DNA from: Vibrio sp. JC009
Lineage (GTDB): Bacteria; Pseudomonadota; Gammaproteobacteria; Enterobacterales; Vibrionaceae
DNA length: 64,000 bases
Reading direction: 5' to 3'
Assembly: GCF_029016485.1 (NCBI RefSeq)
Contig: NZ_CP092107.1
Span: forward strand, 62,001-126,000
Shown: positions 45,352-51,868 of the stretch, piece by piece
How positions within the stretch are numbered: position 1 is the first letter of the stretch
Layout: each line of letters begins with the position of its first letter
The notes under the pieces: model-generated
The model's input: the letters and a program-made list of their open reading frames with translations, nothing else
The model's database searches: none
What the model was told of the DNA's origin: nothing
Made by a program: the position numbers and the translations under genes

Positions 45352-46439
45352 TGTCACGCCCGAATAGTCAGGATTACCGCCGCCTGTTTGCCGGTGATAC
45401 GCCATTTATGGATACAAGGGCACCGGTTGAGTTTGAAAAGGGTGCCTTTCCTACCTCAGTAAATCTGCCATTGATGACAGATAAAGAGCGCGAACTGGTA
45501 GGAACCTGCTACAAGCAAAAGGGGCAGCAGGAAGCGATTAAGCTGGGACATGAACTGGTTCACGGCGATATTAAACAGCAGCGTATCGCAAAGTGGAAAG
45601 CCTTTTGCGAGGCGAACCCGAATGGTTACCTCTATTGCTTCCGTGGTGGGATGCGCTCGCAGATCACTCAGCAATGGCTTAAGGAAGCGGGTATTGATTA
45701 TCCCTTTGTTGTTGGTGGATATAAGGCTCTGCGCCGCTGCTTGATTGATACCATAGAGCAGGTTGCTGAAATGCCGATGACCATTGTTGGCGGTAATACC
45801 GGTTGTGGTAAAACGCTGCTGGTTAATGAACTGGAAAACGGTATCGACCTTGAAGGCGCAGCGCATCACAGAGGCTCGTCCTTTGGCCGCTATGTTGAGG
45901 CTCAGCGCACGCAAATTAATTTCGAAAGTGATCTGGCTATCCAGATGATTAAAAAGCTGGAAACCGGCTGTGAAAAGTTTGTCTTTGAAGACGAAGGCCG
46001 GATTATCGGCAGTGTTTCATTGCCGGTTTGCCTTCACCAGAATATGCAAAAGGCAAAAGTGGCGGTTGTGGATGATCCCTTTGATGTTCGTCTGGCCCGT
46101 CTGCTTGATGACTATGTGGTAAAAATGCAGCGCGATTTTGTTGCCTGTTACGGCGAAGAAAAAGGCTGGCAGGAGTTTGAAGCCTACCTTGAGAAAGGTA
46201 TGTTTAATATCCGCAAAAGACTCGGCTTTGAACGTCATGCTGAAATTCTTGATGCCCAAAAGCAGGCGATTCAGCAGATGAAAGCGACCGGGTCACTTGC
46301 CGGGCACGATGGCTGGCTGGTTCCTCTGCTGCAGGAATATTATGATCCAATGTATACCTATCAGCTGAGCAAGAAAGAAGAGCGTATTGTTTTTCGAGGG
46401 GAGTATCAGCAGGTGAAAGAGTGGCTTGCCGGACTATGA
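45351..46439 (+). CDS. selU: tRNA 2-selenouridine synthase
   Basis: Exchanges sulfur for selenium in the wobble 2-thiouridine of Lys, Glu and Gln tRNAs, through a geranylated intermediate (also named MnmH/YbbB). 362 residues: rhodanese domain with the catalytic Cys in YCFRGGMRSQ (FMDTRAPVEFEKGAFPTSVNLPLM before it), then a P-loop domain GGNTGCGKTLLVNEL. Start at 45351 overlaps the selD stop by one base; a TTG six bases upstream is possible. No selA, selB or selC is seen, so selenoprotein synthesis cannot be judged from this window. Confidence 0.95.
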   Translation: MSRPNSQDYRRLFAGDTPFMDTRAPVEFEKGAFPTSVNLPLMTDKERELVGTCYKQKGQQEAIKLGHELVHGDIKQQRIAKWKAFCEANPNGYLYCFRGGMRSQITQQWLKEAGIDYPFVVGGYKALRRCLIDTIEQVAEMPMTIVGGNTGCGKTLLVNELENGIDLEGAAHHRGSSFGRYVEAQRTQINFESDLAIQMIKKLETGCEKFVFEDEGRIIGSVSLPVCLHQNMQKAKVAVVDDPFDVRLARLLDDYVVKMQRDFVACYGEEKGWQEFEAYLEKGMFNIRKRLGFERHAEILDAQKQAIQQMKATGSLAGHDGWLVPLLQEYYDPMYTYQLSKKEERIVFRGEYQQVKEWLAGL

Positions 46440-46487
46440 CTTTATAGTTCCTGACTACCCGGAGGGGCGTCATCTCGGAAATAGGCC

Positions 46488-46623
46488 CTGACTCTCATAC
46501 ACAAATATTAAAGTGGCCAGAGAACGGTTCTCCCCCTTCGATGTTACTTCTTCGAAAATCCGGCCTTTCGAGGCTAAGGGGAGGAGCATTCTTTGGCTCA
46601 TTAAACTTGTGTATAAGAGTCAG
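46488..46623. mobile_element. miniature inverted-repeat element with Tn5/IS50-type outside end (copy 1)
   Basis: 136 bases, no coding capacity. The right end, read inward on the minus strand, is CTGACTCTTATACACAAGT, which agrees base for base with the 19-bp outside end of IS50/Tn5 as I know it. The left end is CTGACTCTCATACACAAAT. The interior matches the element at 57712-57974 in the opposite orientation. A clear 9-base target duplication is not visible. Confidence 0.82.
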
Positions 46624-46635
46624 GCTAATAAGGCC

Positions 46636-46941
46636 TTACAGGCTTAGCTCAGCAGAAATTACATCTACTTTGCTGTCAATGCTTAGCTGAGCCAGATCAG
46701 CTGAGCTGCATTTTTCGCATACAGGTACAACAAACAGCTTTGATGCATCTGAGCCGTGTTTTACCAGCACGCCGTGGTGGTGGTCTTCAGTACAGTCCGC
46801 GCCTGCGCACTGCTGGTATTCGCTACGGTTAAAATGCTTCCAGTAGCTTAGCCAGTTCTTTCTGGCTGCTTCAGTCAGATACTTGTCTGACACATTCTTC
46901 AGAGTGATAGATTCTTCGTTGGTTTGCTTGTTTAAAAACAT
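46636..46941 (-). CDS. small protein with two Cys pairs (zinc-ribbon-like), unknown function
   Basis: 101 residues, soluble. Two cysteine pairs, CAGADC and CEKC, with an intervening EDHHHG cluster look like a zinc or other metal site. N-terminal part KQTNEESITLKNVSDKYLTEAARKNWLSYWKHFNRSEYQQC. Good RBS (AAGGAAAC, then ATG). I know no function; I believe similar proteins are widespread in vibrios, but cannot check. The miniature element lies just past its stop codon. Confidence 0.75.
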   Translation of the reverse strand: MFLNKQTNEESITLKNVSDKYLTEAARKNWLSYWKHFNRSEYQQCAGADCTEDHHHGVLVKHGSDASKLFVVPVCEKCSSADLAQLSIDSKVDVISAELSL

Positions 46942-47143
46942 CTTGTTTCCTTACCTTAAAACTGAGCGCTAGCTCACATAAACTAGTTTTTAAGCGATCT
47001 CCGATCAAATTTAAAGCAATTTCTTGAATATTTACTCAATGGAAATGAATTATTAATCTGTTGTTAACAAGTGATTAGTATTAATCTAACGTTTCAGAAG
47101 GCGAACTAATGATGGTTTCAGTGAATTAATGTTGTAAATGAAA

Positions 47144-47173
47144 GGCCTATCTGCGAACAGTCGCAGATAGGCC
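47144..47173 (-). terminator. terminator of the DUF4857/ABC operon
   Basis: Perfect 13-bp stem GGCCTATCTGCGA / TCGCAGATAGGCC with a 4-base loop, followed by TTTCATTT on the minus strand, 24 bases after the permease stop. Confidence 0.85.
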
Positions 47174-47196
47174 CATAAAGTAAAGCTGGATAAGGC

Positions 47197-48813
47197 TTAA
47201 CGGAAAGTAACGCTGTCTAAAGCGGCATAGGTTTTACTGAACCTGACCGCTTTGTAGCTTTCACCGTCGTTATAGCGCATAACATAATAAAGCGGATCAG
47301 CCAGGAACTGGAAAGACATGCTTTTATAGTCAAACCCATCCATCTCAAGCGGAATAAACTGATAGTCCGGGTAGGAGATCAGGTAAACCTTACTTGCCCT
47401 GGAAATTGCATAGCCGTAGAACTTCTTATGCCGGTTTTCGGAGACCTGAATATAAGCAATATCGCCCACTTCTTCCGGTACCTTAACCGCATCAAGGCTG
47501 ACTTTATTGTCACCACGGCGAAGGTTAAAGATATTTCCTGAGCTGTCTTTTACAAAGTAGCCCCAGTCGAACGGCTTCATATTGGTGGTTTTACCCCAAA
47601 CCTCTTTCAGCGGGAAATTAACCTCTGCCTCATCTGCCAGACGGTTTACCTCTGCTGCCAGTTCAGTATTGGGTTTGGCGGTTTCAGCGGCATAAACTTC
47701 TAACCGGTCAGATTTAAGCGCAAACATGTTTTCCGGGAAACGGATTGAGCCCTTGTGACTGATAGGATTAAAGAAGGGGTACAGTGTGACTTCCGGCTTG
47801 GTTAAGCGGGATGGATCGTACTGCAGACTCATCCTGGCTTTGCGGATCTGACTCTTATCATAAAGCTTACCGTCAATTTCCACCGGCAGCTTGCCCTGAA
47901 TATCCAGATTCTTCCAGTAGACAAAAGGCAGAGCTTCTTCAAACTGCTCTTTTTTCAGGCCATCTGTGGAAGTGCCGTAGAAGAAAGTATGGTTAGCACC
48001 GTTTTCCTGGTAGACGAAGTCATTTAGCACCGGAGAGTAGAACACATAGTACTTAGTATGGACTGCGGCATATTCATAGATTAGACGCGTGCCTGTCAGC
48101 CCGGTAAAGAGGACAAAGACCAGAGGAATACTAATGATATAGGCTCTGCTCTCCAGCCGACGGGTTTTTACGCTCAGGAAGCTGTCGATAATCGGCATTA
48201 TCAGCCAGATGAGCGCCAGAATGCCTGCAATATCCGCAAACTGATAACGATCCTTAAGCAGCATAAAGGTAATCAGCACGCTTATCAGCATCTTGCTTGA
48301 CTTACGGCGCCAGTCACTTTCAATAATAACCGCAGCAAAACCCAGATAAATAGCGATGGCCGGTAACTGACCAAACAGCATATCTTTCATTGTGGTATGA
48401 ATGATATCGGCCGGGTAGTACTGGTAAAAAGCCAGAATCACCAGAGCGGAAAGAATGGCATTCACCACCAGAATCATCAGAACACCGGCTGCAATGTGCT
48501 GGAGCACGATTTTATTCAGCGAGACAGGCAGGTGAGTCAGAATACGTACTTTCTTACCGGTTGCTTCAGGAACGTACTGGCAGGATGCCACAAAAATTCC
48601 CACTAAAACAAAGCAGTAAAGCAGCCAGCTATAAGGTTTGTCACCAAGGTGTGAGAAGCGGTACCACATCATGGACTCAGGTTCGATATTGGCGTACTGA
48701 CCGGAAAGATCAAACCAGAAATAAGCTCCGAGAATTGCAGCGGCAGCGCAAAGCGCGTAGGCGTACTTTCTTAATTTAAGCCACTCTTTTATGTAAATTG
48801 CACTAAACATCAT
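47197..48813 (-). CDS. ABC transporter membrane protein with DUF4857-like extracytoplasmic domain
   Basis: 538 residues. About six membrane segments in residues 12-255 (ALCAAAAILGAYFWF, SWLLYCFVLVGIFVASC, AAGVLMILVVNAILSALVILAFY, QLPAIAIYLGFAAVII, IAGILALIWLIMP, IISIPLVFVLFTGL), then a soluble region of about 280 residues that is probably outside the membrane. This two-part form resembles DUF4857 proteins found with ABC ATPases. Its ATG overlaps the stop of the ATPase gene (TGATG). The substrate is unknown. Divergence from the feo genes across Fur-like sites suggests an iron-linked task. Confidence 0.78.
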   Translation of the reverse strand: MMFSAIYIKEWLKLRKYAYALCAAAAILGAYFWFDLSGQYANIEPESMMWYRFSHLGDKPYSWLLYCFVLVGIFVASCQYVPEATGKKVRILTHLPVSLNKIVLQHIAAGVLMILVVNAILSALVILAFYQYYPADIIHTTMKDMLFGQLPAIAIYLGFAAVIIESDWRRKSSKMLISVLITFMLLKDRYQFADIAGILALIWLIMPIIDSFLSVKTRRLESRAYIISIPLVFVLFTGLTGTRLIYEYAAVHTKYYVFYSPVLNDFVYQENGANHTFFYGTSTDGLKKEQFEEALPFVYWKNLDIQGKLPVEIDGKLYDKSQIRKARMSLQYDPSRLTKPEVTLYPFFNPISHKGSIRFPENMFALKSDRLEVYAAETAKPNTELAAEVNRLADEAEVNFPLKEVWGKTTNMKPFDWGYFVKDSSGNIFNLRRGDNKVSLDAVKVPEEVGDIAYIQVSENRHKKFYGYAISRASKVYLISYPDYQFIPLEMDGFDYKSMSFQFLADPLYYVMRYNDGESYKAVRFSKTYAALDSVTFR

Positions 48814-49688
48814 CAGTATTTACCCACATATCCAAGGAAGCGCTCTTCAAAGCTCATTGGTACTTCTGTTAAACCGGCTGAAATCTCTTTTTCAAGTTCT
48901 TCTTTTTCGCAAAATGAGTACATAAGAGGCTTTTGTCTGTGCACTTCTTTTCTGTGAATAAGAGGCGAGTCAGAAAACTCATCAATTTCAGATGATGTGT
49001 AGCAGCGGAATGTTTCATTAAAGTGCTGCATACTGCTTTGATAGACGCTTGTTGTCCTGTCCACAATGGCAATCTGATCTACCAGATTTTCCAGATCACT
49101 CATAACGTGGGTTGTGATCAGCACCGTTTTATCTGTACCGTGCAGATAGTCTCCCAGATAGTCCACAAACAGACGTCGGTAACCGGCGTCCAGACCCATG
49201 GAATAGTCATCCAGAATCAGCAGATCGGCATCCTGAGCCAGCAAAAGTCCGAGCACAACCTGAGACTTCTGACCAAAGGAAAGCGAAGAGAGTGGCTGCT
49301 GCATGCTGATATCCATCAGGTCTATCAGCTCCTGAAAGTATTTTTTCTGCCACTTTGGATAGAAGGAAGAGAAGAAGAGTTCAACCTGCTCTATGCTCAT
49401 GGAGTCGTAGCTGATAAAGCCCTCATAAAGCAGGGCAATACGTGCCCGGGTTTCAGGAGAAAGGTAGTTAGCCGGCTCTCCGAAGATAAGGCATTCGCCT
49501 TTTTGCGGTTTCAGGTAACCCATCAGAAGGTTGATAAGAGTCGATTTACCAACGCCGTTCTTACCCAGCAGGCCGAAAATGGTACCGGGTTCAATGTTAA
49601 GATCCAATCCTTCGTATATCTTCTTTGGCCCGTAACTGTGGTGCAGGTTTGAGATAGATATAACGGCATCTTTATTAATCCCGCTCAT
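48813..49688 (-). CDS. ABC-2 type transporter ATPase
   Basis: 291 residues. Walker A GLLGKNGVGKSTLINLLMG, Q-loop ALLYEGFISYDSMSIEQVELF, signature LSSLSFGQKSQVVLGLLLAQ, Walker B DLLILDDYSMGLDAGYRR, H-loop LITTHVMSDLE. The residue after the Walker B Asp, normally the catalytic Glu, is Asp here (LDDY instead of LDEP), which may slow ATP turnover. The C-terminal 70 residues are a specific extension. Coupled to the membrane protein gene downstream and two bases after the small secreted protein gene, so all are likely one unit. Confidence 0.88.
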   Translation of the reverse strand: MSGINKDAVISISNLHHSYGPKKIYEGLDLNIEPGTIFGLLGKNGVGKSTLINLLMGYLKPQKGECLIFGEPANYLSPETRARIALLYEGFISYDSMSIEQVELFFSSFYPKWQKKYFQELIDLMDISMQQPLSSLSFGQKSQVVLGLLLAQDADLLILDDYSMGLDAGYRRLFVDYLGDYLHGTDKTVLITTHVMSDLENLVDQIAIVDRTTSVYQSSMQHFNETFRCYTSSEIDEFSDSPLIHRKEVHRQKPLMYSFCEKEELEKEISAGLTEVPMSFEERFLGYVGKY

Positions 49689-49690
49689 GC

Positions 49691-50001
49691 TTACTCCGAG
49701 ATGTCTTTGCCGTTGACATACACCTGATGTCCTTCGCCGCCGTTAAGCACTACGGTGAAATTGCTGGCTGGCTTTTCGAAGTACACTTCACCAAACTCAT
49801 CCATTTTGGTACGCATAATCACAGTGTCGTTTTGTTCAATGCGGAACTCAACACCTTCGGCACTGGCACCGTCACTAAAGCCGCCTTCACAGGTAATATA
49901 GCCGTTGCCTTCGTCGTAGCAGGCCATCAGTGCCGTGTGAGCCTGAGCTTTGCTTACCGAAATGGATGCGATAAAAGCAGTAAAAAAAGTTTATATTTCA
50001 T
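49691..50001 (-). pseudogene. small secreted Cys protein, frameshifted in a T7 tract (or phase-variable)
   Basis: Related to the intact protein at 50925-51236. The downstream frame encodes HTALMACYDEGNGYITCEGGFSDGASAEGVE and onward to the stop at 49691. An ATG at 50001 starts a signal peptide, MKYKLF, but the run of seven T (49982-49988) shifts it out of frame to an early stop. One extra T would give a continuous protein with signal FTAFIASISVSKAQA. An internal Met at 49924 opens a 78-residue form lacking the signal. This is a real lesion, slippage-controlled expression, or a sequencing error in the homopolymer. Confidence 0.75.
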
Positions 50002-50091
50002 AGCGTTCCATAAAATGCAATGGATAAAAATATAGCTGGCATAATGCCAGCTATTAAACTCATTTTTCCGTGAGGGGAAAATCAGCCGGGA

Positions 50092-50877
50092 TTACAGGTC
50101 TTGTGCTTCAATCCAAAGTACAGCGTCCTGAGATAGCTCTTTGCCTTTGTACTCAGTGTCAGGACCAGAACCCAGACATGCAAAGCCCCACTTGCCAGCA
50201 GTAGGAACACCAAATGTGAACATACCGTTGTCGTCTGTGATAGCTACGATTGCTGAAGCAGGAGTCGCACGTTTTGTGTCTTTGCCAAACGCGTTGTTTT
50301 TAGTATCGATATCTGCGTTGATAAACTCGATTTCACACTCTGCACCAGAAACTGGCTTACCTTCAGCCAGAAGCTGGCCTGTGAAAGTGCTGCCTGCAAA
50401 TACCTGATATGGCTTGTTCTTAGGAACGATTTCTGTTTTCAGGCCCAGTGGCGTTTCCCAACCCGTTGGCATAGCGCCTTTGTTGATGTAACGCTTAGTG
50501 ATCTGCTGAATGTAGATATCTTCACCAGCTTCGTAGTAAGGAGCCGGAACCAGACCAAAGATGTAGTCGCCGTTACGTTTGATTTTGTAATCAATCTGGT
50601 AAGCGTCTGCTTTGTTGTCGTGACCAGACCAGGTGATCTTCTTAAGGTCTTTAAGAAGGTCAGTCTTCTTGTCCTTGAACATTACAAAGAACTCTTCAGG
50701 CTGACCCATAGCCATAGTGTGGCCGTTTTCCATCGGGTGACCGAAAACAAGCTTCATGTCGATTGTTGTTGGCTTTTCAAGCTGAGATGTTGGTGTGTAC
50801 ATCAGCTGAAAGTGAGCCTGAGACGCTGCAGAAAGAGTTAGCGCTGCTGTACCCGCAAGAAGTGCGATTTTATTCAT
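50092..50877 (-). CDS. DUF4198-family periplasmic protein
   Basis: 261 residues, signal peptide MNKIALLAGTAALTLSAASQA cut before HFQLMYTP. The mature N-terminal His, the GHPMENGHTMAMGQP His/Met-rich stretch and the C-terminal carboxypeptidase-regulatory-like beta domain (GKPVSGAECEIEFIN, ITDDNGMFTFGVPTAGKWGFAC) match DUF4198 proteins, which often accompany nickel or cobalt uptake systems as periplasmic metal-binding parts. Here the neighbours are feo genes and an ABC pair, so the metal might be iron; that is inference. Good spacing to the small Cys protein upstream (47 bases) puts it in the same leftward unit. Confidence 0.83.
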   Translation of the reverse strand: MNKIALLAGTAALTLSAASQAHFQLMYTPTSQLEKPTTIDMKLVFGHPMENGHTMAMGQPEEFFVMFKDKKTDLLKDLKKITWSGHDNKADAYQIDYKIKRNGDYIFGLVPAPYYEAGEDIYIQQITKRYINKGAMPTGWETPLGLKTEIVPKNKPYQVFAGSTFTGQLLAEGKPVSGAECEIEFINADIDTKNNAFGKDTKRATPASAIVAITDDNGMFTFGVPTAGKWGFACLGSGPDTEYKGKELSQDAVLWIEAQDL

Positions 50878-50924
50878 CTTTGTTATTTCCCTAAAATTTA
50901 AAAGTAGGAGTAAATTAGTAAAAA

Positions 50925-51236
50925 TTATTCAACGATATCCGAACCCGGGATCTCGATAGAGTGGCCAGGGCCGGCATTAAAAACAACTTTGTAATCACTT
51001 GATGGCTTATTAAATTCAAACTCACCATCTTCGTTAATTTCACTCTTAATAAGCTCATTACCTGACGCATCCAGCACCAGCATTTCTACTCCGGCGGCTG
51101 ATGAACCATCAGAAAAGCCACCTTCACACAGCACCGTACCGTCACCATTGTCATAGCATGAGCAAAGTGGGGTGTGAGCCAGTGCCTGTCCGCTGAAGAA
51201 TGCTGAGATTAGCATAGGTACGACAAGTTTTTTCAT
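50925..51236 (-). CDS. small secreted Cys protein, first gene of the leftward iron-locus unit
   Basis: 103 residues, signal peptide MKKLVVPMLISAFFSGQALA cut before HTPLCSC. The mature part begins with His, has four residues of Cys context (CSCYDNGDGTVLCEGGFSDGSSAAG), and continues as a short beta domain (NKPSSDYKVVFNAGPGHSIEI) like carboxypeptidase-regulatory-like folds. A diverged copy lies at 49691-50001. The conserved CYD-GxG-xxCEGGFSDG string suggests a metal or cofactor site. I know no named family. Directly downstream of the Fur-box-like sites shared with feoA. Confidence 0.78.
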   Translation of the reverse strand: MKKLVVPMLISAFFSGQALAHTPLCSCYDNGDGTVLCEGGFSDGSSAAGVEMLVLDASGNELIKSEINEDGEFEFNKPSSDYKVVFNAGPGHSIEIPGSDIVE

Positions 51237-51404
51237 TGTAATTCCTTATTAATTCGCTGTTTTTGCATTTTTGTATCTATCCAAAGCAAACAATGCGTAA
51301 TTAACAAGGAAGTCACTAGCTGCTAGATACGATTGTAGCTAAGTTTAAACTGGTGAAAAGATAGATTCATTTCTATTTAGAGGTAAATTTTGCCCGATGT
51401 CAAT

Positions 51405-51423
51405 AGGAATGATTATCAATAAC
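51405..51423. promoter_or_regulatory. Fur-box-like site 1
   Basis: AGGAATGATTATCAATAAC; its central 13 bases match the Fur consensus core AATGATAATCATT in 11 positions, 13 of 19 overall. Confidence 0.6.
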
Positions 51424-51507
51424 TTGAGGCCATTTTATAGAATCAATCAGATAATGGGAGTTATAATAATTCCCATTTACACCGTATTTGATCTATGTCA
51501 ATCTAAT

Positions 51508-51526
51508 GAAAATCGTTATCATTAGC
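51508..51526. promoter_or_regulatory. Fur-box-like site 2
   Basis: GAAAATCGTTATCATTAGC; its reverse complement matches the 19-base Fur consensus in 15 positions. Close to the feoA promoter. Confidence 0.75.
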
Positions 51527-51596
51527 GACTATTTTCTCGTTTTATATCGGGATAGAATGGCTATTAATTCTCATTTGAGTTTGTAAGTGGCTGAAA

Positions 51597-51845
51597 ATGC
51601 AATTATCTGAATTGAAAATGCAATTATCTGAATTAAAGCCTGGTGACAAGGGAGTCATCATTGCTCATCACGCGCAAGGCGCGGTAAGGCAACGCCTGTT
51701 AGACCTGGGACTAATGCCGGAAGTTGAAATCGAACTGGTTCGTTATGCGCCCCTTGGTGATCCTTTAGAGATAAGAGTTGGTCTGACCAATGTTGTAATA
51801 AGAGCCACAGAAGCTCGCACCGTAATAGTAAATGCTAAGCGTTAG
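51597..51845 (+). CDS. feoA: ferrous iron transport protein FeoA
   Basis: Small SH3-like cytoplasmic protein needed for FeoB function. Family features: LSELKPGDKGVIIAHHAQGAVRQRLLDLGLMPEVEIELVRYAPLGDPLEIRVGLTNVVIRATEA. As read, 82 residues, beginning MQLSELKMQLSELKPG: a 21-base tandem duplication covering the start codon. Either ATG (51597 or 51618) gives a proper FeoA; the second gives the usual length of about 75. Followed by feoB after 23 bases. Confidence 0.93.
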   Translation: MQLSELKMQLSELKPGDKGVIIAHHAQGAVRQRLLDLGLMPEVEIELVRYAPLGDPLEIRVGLTNVVIRATEARTVIVNAKR

Positions 51846-51868
51846 CAGTCTGGCTCAGGACAAACAAA

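Larger units (their letters stand above)
51237..51596. promoter_or_regulatory. divergent control region of feoAB and the DUF4198/ABC unit
   Basis: 360 AT-rich bases without a gene. Two Fur-box-like sites lie at 51405 and 51508. The first is better placed for neither gene exclusively, and the second is 71 bases before the feoA ORF start. The arrangement suggests that both divergent units respond to iron. Confidence 0.7.

Noticed and set aside
44317..46439. Selenocysteine insertion signal or in-frame TGA near selD
   Set aside because: selD has Cys in its active site and I see no TGA-containing gene; selU alone explains the pair.
46479..46632. Nine-base target duplication around the miniature element
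   Set aside because: Flanks AAATAGGCC and GCTAATAAG do not match; only a loose AATA(A)GGCC resemblance at shifted positions.
49023..49652. 209-residue open frame antisense to the ABC ATPase
   Set aside because: Shadow frame; the ATPase motifs are on the minus strand.
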